Assembly (NCBI RefSeq): GCF_022811845.1
Contig: NZ_CP064269.1
Coordinates: 1-64,000, forward strand
Source of the DNA: Bacillus pseudomycoides
GTDB taxonomy: Bacteria > Bacillota > Bacilli > Bacillales > Bacillaceae_G
Direction of reading: 5' to 3'
DNA: 64,000 bases
Shown here one piece after another: positions 34,310 through 43,790 of this stretch. The notes under the pieces were generated by a model. That model did not search any database and was not told the origin of the DNA. It saw nothing but the letters and a program-made list of their open reading frames with translations. Every line of letters begins with the position of its first letter. Position 1 is the first letter of the stretch. A program made the position numbers and the translations under genes.

Positions 34310-35743
34310 TTATGCAACTTTCTTTTGTCTTCTCAAACCACTATACTCATATACAATGCCCAGAATATCAAAGACGGTCTTCTTCTCATACCGATGAGAT
34401 TTCCGTCCGTTTTTTTGCAAGAGATTAAAAAGCTGGAGAAAAACCTTTGTTATTTCTTTTGTATCTTTTTGTAGAGCTTCATACGCCAAATACAGATGAT
34501 CTTGAATCATATAAATAGCTTTATATTCACTTAATTCTTTTTGTTTTTTCTGTAGTAACAGTTGTCTCATTTTGAACATAGTTGAAGAACAAAGAAAAAT
34601 AGCGATTAATTGGCCATAAAGATGACATTCTAGACGTTCCCGCTTAACATTGTGACAACGATTGATACCAAAAAGAGATTTCCATGTTTTAAATACAATC
34701 TCTATTTGCCAACGTAGAGAGTAGATATCATGAATATGTTCCATCGGAACAACTTCCCAGGGGATATTGGTAATATAAACATTGATTTCTGTTAAACGTT
34801 TACTTTTTTCAGAGTATGTAACTCCTTTTTTCTTTTCAACATAAGTTTGTTGTTTCCTACGTTTATGAGTTTGAGTTGATGTGAGTCTATATATTACGAC
34901 TCGTGAGGGTAATTTTTGTTGTCCAATATAGGCATTCTGAATTTCATAGGTATCTCCTGGTTTTATCTGATGCATAATATCTTCAAGGTTAAGCAAGACA
35001 TATAAAGATTGCTTTTTTACTGTCCCATTCCGAAAGAATTCTGGAGATTCATTTTTTACATATACTCTATTATTTAATTTCAGCCGTGAAACGTAGAATA
35101 CTCCCCGTTGATCCATCTGGTCTAAATCTTTTAGAGAAAAATATCCTAAATCTCGAATACATAAATCTCCTGGGCGTAAGGTATCCAAACAATCTGTACC
35201 AAAGGTTTTATCATTATTTTTACCTGGTTCCATTTGAAAATTGAGGAATTTCCCACTATGTAAATCATATTCTAGTTGAATCTTAATACCGGCTGTTTGT
35301 GCACATCCTCCTGAACCAGGATAAATAGGAGCTAAATGATTGGGTACTTGAAAAATAGTAGCATCTAAAATACGTATACGTTGAAAATAAGAAGTGTATT
35401 GGTTTGAAATTTGAGATGAATCGTTTAGTTTGCTTTTGACTAAAAGGGAAAATACGCGCTGTAGAAATAAAACAGCGTATCGGTTAAAACGTTGATTAAG
35501 TCCTTCTGGACTCATGAGTGTAGCTGTATTTGCATAAAGTTGACTACATAATCGAGTGAGAGAGTCGCTTGCTACGTGTTGACTAATCCAGATACATAAA
35601 GCAGCCAAATCTCGTGCACCATACTTACTTTTACGTTTTACAAAACCTGTCTCTTGTGCAAGTTGTTGAAGAATATGTGGAGATAGATATCGCTGTAGTT
35701 CTTCAGCGAACAAATGAAACTCATCTTGAATCGATAGATTCAT
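34310..35743 (-). CDS. IS231 transposase (IS4 family)
   Basis: 477 residues, full length for IS231. DDE core with RIRILDATIFQVP (first Asp), LCIRDLGYFSLKDL (second Asp) and the IS4 signature Y-x2-R-x3-E-x6-K in YSLRWQIEIVFKTWK. Ends SGLRRQKKVA. Appears intact and could drive movement of this unit and of related IS231-ended miniature elements. Confidence 0.95.
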   Translation of the reverse strand: MNLSIQDEFHLFAEELQRYLSPHILQQLAQETGFVKRKSKYGARDLAALCIWISQHVASDSLTRLCSQLYANTATLMSPEGLNQRFNRYAVLFLQRVFSLLVKSKLNDSSQISNQYTSYFQRIRILDATIFQVPNHLAPIYPGSGGCAQTAGIKIQLEYDLHSGKFLNFQMEPGKNNDKTFGTDCLDTLRPGDLCIRDLGYFSLKDLDQMDQRGVFYVSRLKLNNRVYVKNESPEFFRNGTVKKQSLYVLLNLEDIMHQIKPGDTYEIQNAYIGQQKLPSRVVIYRLTSTQTHKRRKQQTYVEKKKGVTYSEKSKRLTEINVYITNIPWEVVPMEHIHDIYSLRWQIEIVFKTWKSLFGINRCHNVKRERLECHLYGQLIAIFLCSSTMFKMRQLLLQKKQKELSEYKAIYMIQDHLYLAYEALQKDTKEITKVFLQLFNLLQKNGRKSHRYEKKTVFDILGIVYEYSGLRRQKKVA

Positions 35744-35904
35744 ACAAAAGCGCCATCCTTTCTGTATATTTCTACAAAAAGAATAACGTTTTTTCTGTTG
35801 GATGGATACTAATTTACTTTAGGATTTCTGACGATGTAATAGTATCTCTTATGCTGTTTTATAAAATGAAAAAAAGACCTTAATAATGCAAAGGTCTCTT
35901 AAAT

Positions 35905-36189
35905 CTAAAGATTCTGTAATTCAATTCGATCTAATTCTTTTTGTCTTTTCTTTTTGAAACGTTCTCTGCCTGAAATCCATATACTTAACAACCCACATAA
36001 ACCAGCTATTATTTTTATCCATGTAGAAAAATAATCACCATTAGCGAGTAGTTTATTAAAAAAGAAGCTAATAAAACCTATGTATGCTACAGGGAGAATT
36101 CCACCTAAATAAGGGGTTTTTCGAGATGATAAAAAGCTTTGAGTAACTATTATAACAACAATAACTAGTATTCCAACTACAGGTTTCAT
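35905..36189 (-). CDS. small four-helix membrane protein (IS231 passenger)
   Basis: 94 residues, mostly hydrophobic: VVGILVIVVIIVTQSFL, GGILPVAYIGFISFFFN, IIAGLCGLLSIWIS, then a basic tail. Its ATG at 36189 lies three bases beyond the DUF2089 stop, so the pair is an operon. Such membrane proteins next to DUF2089 regulators are common in Bacilli; function unknown. Confidence 0.65.
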   Translation of the reverse strand: MKPVVGILVIVVIIVTQSFLSSRKTPYLGGILPVAYIGFISFFFNKLLANGDYFSTWIKIIAGLCGLLSIWISGRERFKKKRQKELDRIELQNL

Positions 36190-36191
36190 AA

Positions 36192-36486
36192 TTAAACATC
36201 CCTTTCTTTTTTATATTTTTCTATGATGATTTTAGCAACGTCTAGACTAATTCGTTCATCAATAACAAATCCCTTAATCATATTTACAAACTCTACATCA
36301 TCTTCTTTACTATGTACTTCAATTTTTTATTAACCTATCTAATTTGGCACGTACTGTTGGATAAGAAACATCATACAAATTAGACATATTTTTTAAAGAG
36401 CCCGAATTCAATATAAATTTTCTAATAAATTCTAAAGACTCTTTATCTAATGAGAGAATCCATGAAGGAATTTCTTCTCTTTCCAT
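36192..36486 (-). pseudogene. DUF2089-like regulator with one frameshift (IS231 passenger)
   Basis: ATG at 36486 behind GGAGGGTG gives MEREEIPSWILSLDKESLEF, then YDVSYPTVRAKLDRLIKN and a stop. Shifting one base in the ATTTTTTA run restores IEVHSKEDDVEFVNMIKGFV through KKERDV. The joined protein of about 97 residues matches DUF2089-type helix-turn-helix regulators. The break is in a homopolymer, so a sequence error is likely. Confidence 0.65.
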
Positions 36487-36780
36487 AAAGAATCACCCTC
36501 CTTACTTTAATAATATTAAACTTTTTATAAATATTATTCAATATATAATTTAATAAAAGTGATTTCATTTTTAAATTTATTTACGTCGTTAAAAACCGGA
36601 GATTGATAACATATTGTATATTTCATAAAAAAAGAGTGGGATGAAAACATATTATCAAGTTTTGCAATCTTTTCAGGATAGACTCCTATGCTCATCAATC
36701 TAGGCAGAATAAATTTCATTGTTATAAAAGGTATAAAATTTTCTTTTTGGGGCAGTATAGAATTTTAGCTTGATGGGCAT

Positions 36781-37084
36781 GGGGTCACTATATCATTCTG
36801 GGAAAATTGTACGCTAAGGACTACAAACCCTTATCATTACAGTATTTTATACAGATGAATACGTGTTCAGAAAGATAAAAACCTAAGTTTAATTGAACAT
36901 TGATTTGTTTACACACTTTATGAACATGATTATAGCTAGAAAACGTTGATATTATTGAGTTTTATCCTCTGTTCATAAACATAAGATTTTCTGAACAAAT
37001 ATCTCTTAGCGTACAGCAAAAGGGGTTAATTGTGACAAAAATGTGTCTAAACGTACAGAATTCCCGGAATGATATGGTGAGGCC
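36781..37084. mobile_element. 304-bp Tn3-derived miniature element (TIME-like)
   Basis: Left end 36781-36818: GGGGTCACTATATCATTCTG to TGTACGCTAAG (38 bp). Right end read inward from 37084: GGCCTCACCATATCATTCCG to CTGTACGTTTAG. TGTACGCTAAG-like repeats also lie inside (near 37005). No gene inside. IS231 unit A is inserted exactly at its left end. Confidence 0.7.
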
Positions 37085-37209
37085 ATTTAGGTGATTTTTG
37101 TAACAATATATCTTGTTAATCTATTTTTTATAATTTATAATATTCACTGTGTATGGTGTGTATATTGTGCATCATATACCATAACACTTATCGATAGAGA
37201 GGTTGTTTA

Positions 37210-37593
37210 ATGAAAATAATCTTAAGTAATGTATCAAATCAGCCTTTATATCAACAGATAAAGGAACAGATTAAAGAATCAATATTTAACAATGATTTGA
37301 AAGAAGGCGAACAGTTACCCTCAATCCGCTTATTAGCTAACGACTTACATGTAAGTGTACTTACCACAAAAAGAGTCTATGCAGAACTAGAAGCAGAAGG
37401 TTTTATTATTACTAGGGTTGGCAAAGGGACCTATGTAGCTCCCACAAATTTAGAGTTATTAATGGAATCCAAGCGCCACATGGTAGAAGTCAAACTTGCA
37501 GAAGTCTGTCAGATGGCTCGAAGTATAGGAATTCATGCGGATGATCTTCATTCGATGATGGACTTAATTTTAGAGGAGGAGAATGGAGAATGA
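37210..37593 (+). CDS. GntR family regulator (YtrA subfamily)
   Basis: 127 residues: N-terminal winged helix (PLYQQIKEQIKESIFNNDLK, LPSIRLLANDLHVSVLTTKR) and a short helical C-terminal part without a ligand domain, the YtrA type. YtrA proteins repress their own ABC transporter operon until cell-wall stress. It overlaps the ABC ATPase gene by four bases. GTATGGT...ACCATA repeats (37151-37184) upstream could be the operator. Confidence 0.88.
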   Translation: MKIILSNVSNQPLYQQIKEQIKESIFNNDLKEGEQLPSIRLLANDLHVSVLTTKRVYAELEAEGFIITRVGKGTYVAPTNLELLMESKRHMVEVKLAEVCQMARSIGIHADDLHSMMDLILEEENGE

Positions 37594-38456
37594 ATGCTGT
37601 GTTAGAAGTGAATAAACTAAATAAAACTTACGACAGGTTTTCATTAAAAGATGTTACTTTTTCACTTAACAAAGACTGTATAACAGGCTTTATTGGTACT
37701 AATGGTTCTGGGAAAACTACTACAATTAAAGCAATCCTTGGCCTCATTTTAAAAGATTCCGGAAAAATTAATTTTTTAGGAAAAGATATGGATAAAAATG
37801 AAAGGAAATCTAAAAACAAAATTGGCATTGTGCTAGATGAGGGATATTTCTATGATGAATTAACATTAAAAGAAATGAAAAACGTGATTGCCCCTTCTTA
37901 CACTGACTGGGATGAAGCGGACTTCTTATCTTACATTAAACAATTTAATTTAAATCTAGGACAAAAAATTTCTACTCTATCCAAAGGTATGCGGATGAAA
38001 TTCGCGGTTGCTTTGGCCCTATCCCACCATGCAGACCTATTGATAATGGATGAACCAACAAGTGGTTTGGACCCATTAGTACGGAGTGAATTGATGAATA
38101 TTCTTCTGGATTTTATGAAGGAACCAGGTAAAAGTGTCTTTTTTTCCACTCATATTACCTCTGATTTAGATAAAATTGCAGATATGATTATTTTAATCGA
38201 TGATGGAAAAATTTTAGTTAATGAGGAAAAAGATATATTAGTGGACACACATGCATTGGTAAAAGGAGACAATCAATTAATTAATGAACAAACCAAACCA
38301 CTTTTTTTAAATTTGCATCAATCTCAATACGGATTTGAGGGGATTACTCATAAAAAAGATGATGTTCGTCGACTCATGCCTGATGTATTGGTGGAAAGGC
38401 CGACTATAGAGGATATTATGCTTTCATACATCGGAGGTAATAATCATGTTAATTAA
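37590..38456 (+). CDS. ABC transporter ATP-binding protein
   Basis: 288 residues. Walker A GTNGSGKTTT, signature LSKGMRMKF, Walker B LLIMDEPTSGLDP and the switch FFSTHITSD are present. The signature reads LSKGM rather than LSGGQ, as in YtrB/BcrA-like members. It powers the permease encoded next, with which it overlaps by 11 bases. Probable role in export or in sensing of wall-active compounds, inferred from YtrA-type control. Confidence 0.9.
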   Translation: MNAVLEVNKLNKTYDRFSLKDVTFSLNKDCITGFIGTNGSGKTTTIKAILGLILKDSGKINFLGKDMDKNERKSKNKIGIVLDEGYFYDELTLKEMKNVIAPSYTDWDEADFLSYIKQFNLNLGQKISTLSKGMRMKFAVALALSHHADLLIMDEPTSGLDPLVRSELMNILLDFMKEPGKSVFFSTHITSDLDKIADMIILIDDGKILVNEEKDILVDTHALVKGDNQLINEQTKPLFLNLHQSQYGFEGITHKKDDVRRLMPDVLVERPTIEDIMLSYIGGNNHVN

Positions 38457-39081
38457 CCTTGTAATGAAAGACTTTATGCTAGTCAAAAAACATTTCTTAA
38501 TTTTACTTGTTTTTGCAGCTATCGCTCCTATTTATGTTTCTACACAACTACAATTAAACGATGGCGGTCTTGTTGGCTTTCTTTTAACAGTAATTTTGAT
38601 GGAGCAAATTTTATTTGGTACGATATCCAAATTTGAGGATCAGTACAAGGGGGCGGCTTTACTTTGTGCAACTCCATACACACGAAATGCATTTGTAAAA
38701 GCAAAATATCTCTTTCTTTTTGTAATTTTCATTTGTGTCTCCATCATCCGTATTATTACGACAATTATCATACCATCGGGTATAGAAAAACTCAGCATAA
38801 ACGCTCTTGGAATAACATTTCTAATTGTTAGTATTTTATTTGGTATACTACTCCCTGTTCAATTTAAATTCGGTTATGACAAAACAAAAATAATAACATT
38901 TTTTACTGTCTTTTTAATACCTTTTGTCGCTCCTACTCTTATAAAGGGACACTTTGATTTTACAATTACCTTTCCATTTCCACCAATTGTTCTGGCATGG
39001 ATGCCTTGTTTTATCTCAATAGTTATTAGTCTTATATCAATGATGATATCTCTAAAAATATATGCAAAAAAGGATTTATAA
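38446..39081 (+). CDS. ABC-2 type permease
   Basis: 211 residues with six hydrophobic segments, e.g. FLILLVFAAIAPIYVS, VGFLLTVILMEQILFG and FLFLFVIFICVSIIRIIT, without a large extracellular domain. Belongs to the ABC-2 permease group that pairs with YtrA-type operons. Follows the ATPase gene with overlap; a terminator hairpin follows at 39100-39165. Confidence 0.85.
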   Translation: MLINLVMKDFMLVKKHFLILLVFAAIAPIYVSTQLQLNDGGLVGFLLTVILMEQILFGTISKFEDQYKGAALLCATPYTRNAFVKAKYLFLFVIFICVSIIRIITTIIIPSGIEKLSINALGITFLIVSILFGILLPVQFKFGYDKTKIITFFTVFLIPFVAPTLIKGHFDFTITFPFPPIVLAWMPCFISIVISLISMMISLKIYAKKDL

Positions 39082-39099
39082 TTAAATTTTAAATATAAT

Positions 39100-39165
39100 A
39101 GGGATAGCTGTTAAAGGAAATATTTAGTATCGTAAAGATTTCCTTTTTTCAGCCATCCCTGTTAA
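39100..39165. terminator. terminator region of ABC operon
   Basis: AGGGATAGCTG / CAGCCATCCCT arms enclose AAAGGAAAT...ATTTCCTTTTTT, giving a long two-part hairpin with a T run. Confidence 0.65.
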
Positions 39166-39289
39166 AAATTCAGGTTCCCCTTGTTATATACCTTTTTCTT
39201 AATTAAGTAGATTTTATGAATATTGAAATGAATCAAGTCTTTAAATCATTAGTCTTCTTAATTTCTCTTTTCATTAAAGGATACCACTC

Positions 39290-39411
39290 CAACGCCATCA
39301 AGCTAATAAATTCATTGTTCCCCAAGACGTTGAGCTGGATCCATATGGATAACTATGGAAAGGTAAAATTTTCGTTTTGGGGATATCTCAAAATCTTAGC
39401 TTGATGGCTAT
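39290..39411. mobile_element. 122-bp IS231-ended miniature element
   Basis: Left CGCCATCAAGCTAATAAATT, right read inward CATAGCCATCAAGCTAAGAT; both arms contain TCCCCAA-ACG about 35 bp in. Non-coding. Lies directly beside IS231 unit B. Confidence 0.65.
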
Positions 39412-39552
39412 GGGGTCACGCCACATCGCTATCAAGCTAAGCTTATACAACGTCAATTATAGTAGAGGTTATTTCTTTTTTCTAAAGGCTACGTGTAGGG
39501 AATTTAAAGATTTGCATACGAAATAAACCCTAACGGGTTTCATTTTTTTGAT

Positions 39553-40983
39553 TTAAGCCGCTTGATTATCAGACATGGTACAATTGTAAACGACACCTAA
39601 TATATCAAAGACTGTTTTCTTCTCATACCTATGAGATTTTCGCCCGTTTTGCTGTAGGAGGTTGAACAGGCGAATTAGAACCTTTGATAGCTCTTGGGTG
39701 TCTTTCTGTATAGCTTGGAAAAGAAGAAGAAAGTAATCTTTAATCATATATATGGCCTTATATTCACTCAGTTCTCGTTTCTTTTTCATAAGAAGTAATT
39801 GCCGCATTTGAAACATGGTAGAAGAACAGAGTAGAATGGCAATCAGTTGTCCATACAAATGGCATTCCAATCGTTCTCGTTTTATCTTTTTACAATGATG
39901 AATATGAAAGAATGATTTCCACGTTTTAAATAAAATCTCGATTTGCCAACGTAAAGAATACCAATCATGTACTTGTCCCATCGGGACAATATCTGTAGGG
40001 GTATTTGTCGTATATACATTGATACCGCTAAGTCGTTTACTACGAGCAGAATACTTCATTCCTTTCTTTTTTTCTCTTACAGTTTGATCTTGTAATCGTT
40101 TTTGTTGTTGTTCTTTTGTTAGTCGATGAACAATCACACGAGTTGGGACTTTATCAGTCATTCCTACATAAGCGTTGGATATTTCACATGTTTGTCCTGG
40201 TTGAAGAGAGTTCATTAAAACCTCCATATCTATCTGGATATACTCTGTAACTTTCTTGATTCTGCCATCTTGAAAATAATCAGGGTTAGGATTTTTTTGA
40301 TAAATACGTGTATTCGATTTGATACGTGAGATATAATAAGCCTTTTTATCTTGTATATGTTGAAGATCTTTCAAATGAAAATAACCTAAATCTCGGATAC
40401 ATAAATCATTCGCTGTTACAGTTGGGACACACAGGGAACCGTAGGTTCGATCATGTTGTTTACCTGGACCTGTATGAATATGAAGGAACTGTCCACTTAA
40501 TAAATCATACTCAAGCTGAATCTTTACTCCCGCTGTATGGCTGCATCCTCCTGCACCCGGATAAACGAATGAAAAGGGATCTGGAAGTTGAAATGCAGTG
40601 GAATCTAAGATACGAATACGCTTAAAACTAGAATTATATGAAGAAGAAAACAGCCTAGGTGAAAATAATTTTTGGTTCAGAAGTTTAGCTAATATTTGTT
40701 GTAGAAACTGCACGGCTGCGGAGTTAAATCTTTGATTTAGTCCTTCAGGACTTATGAGTACTTCTGTTGATGCTTCTAAACAACTACATAACTGGGTTAA
40801 GGAAGTTTTTGCTACACTTTGGCTTAGCCATACGCATAAAGCTACTAAATCTTTTGCTTGGTATTTACTGGTTCGTTGCACAAAGCCAACATCTCTAGCA
40901 AGATTTCGTAAGATATTAGGGGATAAAAAGCTTTGAATTTCTTGAGCAAATAGTTGTAATTCATCAGATACAGAAATAGACAT
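39553..40983 (-). CDS. IS231 transposase (IS4 family)
   Basis: 476 residues; RIRILDSTAFQLPD, LCIRDLGYFHLKDL and YSLRWQIEILFKTWK mark the DDE/YREK core. Roughly half identical to the copy at 34310, so it is a different IS231 variant. Appears intact. Confidence 0.95.
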   Translation of the reverse strand: MSISVSDELQLFAQEIQSFLSPNILRNLARDVGFVQRTSKYQAKDLVALCVWLSQSVAKTSLTQLCSCLEASTEVLISPEGLNQRFNSAAVQFLQQILAKLLNQKLFSPRLFSSSYNSSFKRIRILDSTAFQLPDPFSFVYPGAGGCSHTAGVKIQLEYDLLSGQFLHIHTGPGKQHDRTYGSLCVPTVTANDLCIRDLGYFHLKDLQHIQDKKAYYISRIKSNTRIYQKNPNPDYFQDGRIKKVTEYIQIDMEVLMNSLQPGQTCEISNAYVGMTDKVPTRVIVHRLTKEQQQKRLQDQTVREKKKGMKYSARSKRLSGINVYTTNTPTDIVPMGQVHDWYSLRWQIEILFKTWKSFFHIHHCKKIKRERLECHLYGQLIAILLCSSTMFQMRQLLLMKKKRELSEYKAIYMIKDYFLLLFQAIQKDTQELSKVLIRLFNLLQQNGRKSHRYEKKTVFDILGVVYNCTMSDNQAA

Positions 40984-41138
40984 ACAAAAACGCCATCCTT
41001 TCCTATAATTCTATATAAAAGATAACGTTTTTTTGTGTTCTTGTGACGATATTTTATAAGTGATTTTATTTTAGAAAACGGCGTTGACTCTCTAGTTACA
41101 GGAGACTTTATAATGAAAAAGAAGAGAGGGAAGAATAA

Positions 41139-42116
41139 ATGCAAACTTATTATACAATTGGTGAAGCTGCGAAAATGGCTGGAACAACTGTGCAAACTGT
41201 TCGGTATTACAGTGACATAGGATTATTGCAGCCTGTTTCCATTAAAGAGAGCGGTTATCGTTTATACTCTCCAAAAGAAATTTGGCAACTAAATATGATT
41301 ACCACTTTACGTTCACTCGATTTTTCTTTGACGGACATTGCCAAATTACAAGAGGGAGAGGTTCCCGTTCACCAAGCAATAAAGTGGCAGTTAGAAGCGG
41401 TGAGACATCAAAAAATCCTCTATGAAAAAATGGAACAAACGTTAGAGAAAGCATCTCATATAGAAGATCCAGAAGAATCTCTTGCATTTATGCAAAAGAT
41501 TGTAGAGGTGATGAAACAAAGTGCAGAAACAAGGAAAGAATACTTGATGCAAAAGGTTCGTGAAAAATTAGATGAACAAATAGTCCCCCCTGACTGGTTT
41601 CAGCTACTTTTTTCAAACATTCATCAATCAATAGGAACCTTAGAGGATATCTCAACAGAACAAGCTGTCATCTGGCATAAAATCAAGGAATTATGGGATG
41701 CTCCTGAATTTGTTACGGAGTTTCAAGAACATCTGTCTCCTTTTACTGAAAAACTAAACAATACTAAAATCCAAAGTAGTTACTACTATCAAGTATTAAA
41801 CCAAATTCTATTAGAGGTTATATATTGCTTAGAATCGAATGTTGCCTACACTGATACAAAAATGCAATCTTTGGTTATTACTTTGTTACAGACATTAGCA
41901 AATATGCTCCAAACGAAATATTCTACTAAGTTTGTTCAAAACATGTATCCAACCATTCAATACTTCACTTCTAAGAGAGGAAAGCAATTTTATGTATTGT
42001 TATCAGAGTTTAACCCCGAATCAAAAAAATACCAAGAGGCTTGGGATCATATCTATAATTGTTACTTCTGGATGCTAGAACATGAAAAGTTTGTCTTTAT
42101 AACAAAGGAGGAGTAA
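41139..42116 (+). CDS. MerR family regulator with long sensor domain (IS231 passenger)
   Basis: 325 residues. The MerR helix-turn-helix is at 1-70 (YTIGEAAKMAGTTVQTVRYY, SDIGLLQPVSIKESGYRLYS), then a helical domain of about 240 residues without Cys metal ligands. Start ATG at 41139 behind GAGAGGGAAG. It ends two bases before the hydrolase gene, so it probably regulates that gene in response to a small molecule. Confidence 0.8.
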   Translation: MQTYYTIGEAAKMAGTTVQTVRYYSDIGLLQPVSIKESGYRLYSPKEIWQLNMITTLRSLDFSLTDIAKLQEGEVPVHQAIKWQLEAVRHQKILYEKMEQTLEKASHIEDPEESLAFMQKIVEVMKQSAETRKEYLMQKVREKLDEQIVPPDWFQLLFSNIHQSIGTLEDISTEQAVIWHKIKELWDAPEFVTEFQEHLSPFTEKLNNTKIQSSYYYQVLNQILLEVIYCLESNVAYTDTKMQSLVITLLQTLANMLQTKYSTKFVQNMYPTIQYFTSKRGKQFYVLLSEFNPESKKYQEAWDHIYNCYFWMLEHEKFVFITKEE

Positions 42117-42118
42117 TA

Positions 42119-43354
42119 GTGAGAAAAACTGTTATGGTAAGTAAACAGATAAGTACAGTATTAGGAGAACCTTTCTTTATAGAATTTAGTGGATTAGAGT
42201 CAGAGCAAAATATACGTATTGATGCAAAAACCAAAGATAGTGCAAATCGAGTTTGGAAATCTTGGGCAACCTGGCAAGCGGATATAAATGGAGAACTAAA
42301 CATAGTAATTAACATACCTAGCGAGGGGTCTTATCAAGGAATAGATGCTTATGAGCTTATTTATGGAATGGAGCTCGTTGAGCCGTCTTTTCCACCTTAC
42401 TTTCTACAAGATGAAATGCAAAAACTAACCATTTCTTTGTGTATCACTCTAGAAGATCAAATTCTTGAAGAAATGGATATCACATTTGACTTATACCAAA
42501 CAGACGTAACTCAAATAGAGATACAAGAAAATTTTTTAGGAAAATTCTTTCTTCCTAAAAAATTAAAAGGTTCACTTCCTGCAGTTCTTGTATTGGGAGG
42601 ATCTTTAGGTGGTTTCAACTGGTCAGAGCAAGTAGCTAATTATTTAGCTTCTCATGGTTATGCTGCACTGGCTGTCGCATACTTTGATTGGAATGGATCA
42701 CATTTGTTACCCAACCAGTTAGCAAATGTACCATTGGAACCATGTTTAGACGCAATGAAATGGTTAGCTAATCATTCCACAGTAAATCCTAATAAACTTG
42801 GTATCATTGGCTATTCTAAAGGAGCAGAATTAGCATTACTCCTTGCTTCAAAATTAGAAAAAACTGATCTTCAATCTTTAGTTACATTATCTCCCAGTTC
42901 CCATATATTTGCTGGATTTTCCATGGAAGAAGCGCTCAACACATCTTCGTGGAGTTATCAAGGGGTGCCTGTACCTTATCTTCCTTATCCGAAGACAAAT
43001 CACCCCCTCTATGAAACTAATCTCTATCATTTACATAGCGAAGCGATAAAACAATCCTCTCAAGAAATATGGGAACAAGCTAGAATTTCCGTAGAAAAAA
43101 TAGAATCCCCTATGTTAGTTGTCACAGGTATGAAAGATTCAACTTGGCCATCAGTGGAAATGGTGGATACTATAGAAGCCCAAACTTCTTCAAAATTGAT
43201 AAAAAAAGTAATACTACAAGAAGCCGGACATGATTTCACCCTTCCCTATTTGCCAATCGTTACAAACAATGATAATTTGCAAAAGAAAGAGATTGAATTA
43301 GCTAGACGAAAAACATGGGATAATGTACGAGAGTTTCTGAAACAAACATTATAA
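42119..43354 (+). CDS. BAAT/acyl-CoA thioester hydrolase family protein (IS231 passenger)
   Basis: 411 residues. N-terminal beta-sandwich (residues 1-140) and alpha/beta hydrolase with the nucleophile elbow GIIGYSKGAELAL (Gly-Tyr-Ser-Lys-Gly), acidic residue in VVTGMKDSTWPS and His in LQEAGHDFTLPYLP. This is the layout of bile-acid-CoA:amino acid N-acyltransferase-like hydrolases. GTG start two bases after the MerR gene, with AAGGAGG upstream. Substrate unknown; detoxification of an acyl or ester compound is inference. Confidence 0.8.
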   Translation: MRKTVMVSKQISTVLGEPFFIEFSGLESEQNIRIDAKTKDSANRVWKSWATWQADINGELNIVINIPSEGSYQGIDAYELIYGMELVEPSFPPYFLQDEMQKLTISLCITLEDQILEEMDITFDLYQTDVTQIEIQENFLGKFFLPKKLKGSLPAVLVLGGSLGGFNWSEQVANYLASHGYAALAVAYFDWNGSHLLPNQLANVPLEPCLDAMKWLANHSTVNPNKLGIIGYSKGAELALLLASKLEKTDLQSLVTLSPSSHIFAGFSMEEALNTSSWSYQGVPVPYLPYPKTNHPLYETNLYHLHSEAIKQSSQEIWEQARISVEKIESPMLVVTGMKDSTWPSVEMVDTIEAQTSSKLIKKVILQEAGHDFTLPYLPIVTNNDNLQKKEIELARRKTWDNVREFLKQTL

Positions 43355-43663
43355 AGAATAGGTCATAAAGCCTATTTAGGTGTAAGTATAGTAAATATAA
43401 AAAAATGTATGGGCAATTCCCATTTAATTTTCAGGAAAATCTACTTGTTGGTGAAAAATATACTATTCCTTCTGAATTGGTATGTATGGTGATCTCAATT
43501 AAAAGAATAGTATATTTTTTTCGTCTTGGGGGGAATTCTTTTTCTTGGCTTGATAGCGATGTGGTAGGACCCCTTAAACAAATATTCACTCCAGAAAGCC
43601 TGAATTGCGGATCCACACAATACATAACGATCTTCAGCAAACGGGCGCTTTAATGGAGCAACG

Positions 43664-43708
43664 AAAAAAGCCTAATTTCTCAATTTTAATGAGAAATTGG
43701 GCTTTTTA
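43664..43708. terminator. rho-independent terminator
   Basis: AAAAGCCTAATTTCTC / GAGAAATTGGGCTTTTT around a short loop, serving either the rightward region or the minus-strand gene at 43791. Confidence 0.75.
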
Positions 43709-43790
43709 TATTTACTTATAGTGCAAAATAGCGCTTAAAATAGGTGCAAAATAACTCCTAAAGTGACAACTTAAACAACCAAGCTTGGTT

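Larger units (their letters stand above)
34180..36781. mobile_element. IS231 unit carrying passenger genes (transporter IS), unit A
   Basis: Left terminus CATGTCCATCAACTTAAGAA at 34180; right terminus, read inward from 36781, CATGCCCATCAAGCTAAAAT. Between them are a full IS231 transposase gene and two further genes, giving 2.6 kb instead of the usual 1.6-2 kb. The flanks GGCCTCACCATA (left) and GGGTCACTATAT (right) are both starts of a Tn3-type 38-bp end, consistent with insertion into such an end. Confidence 0.75.
39424..43561. mobile_element. IS231 unit carrying passenger genes, unit B
   Basis: Left terminus CATCGCTATCAAGCTAAGCT at 39424; right terminus read inward from 43561 CATCGCTATCAAGCCAAGAA. 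It contains an IS231 transposase, a MerR regulator and an alpha/beta hydrolase over 4.1 kb. GGGGTCACGCCA and, inverted, GGGGTCCTACCA lie just outside the two ends. Confidence 0.75.

Noticed and set aside
39283..39450. Riboswitch upstream of the IS231 transposase
   Set aside because: The inverted repeats are IS231 termini shared with 14646-14763 and 34180; they do not precede a metabolic gene.
43405..43653. 82-codon open frame behind the BAAT-type gene
   Set aside because: It runs through the IS231 terminus at 43500-43561 and has no ribosome site.
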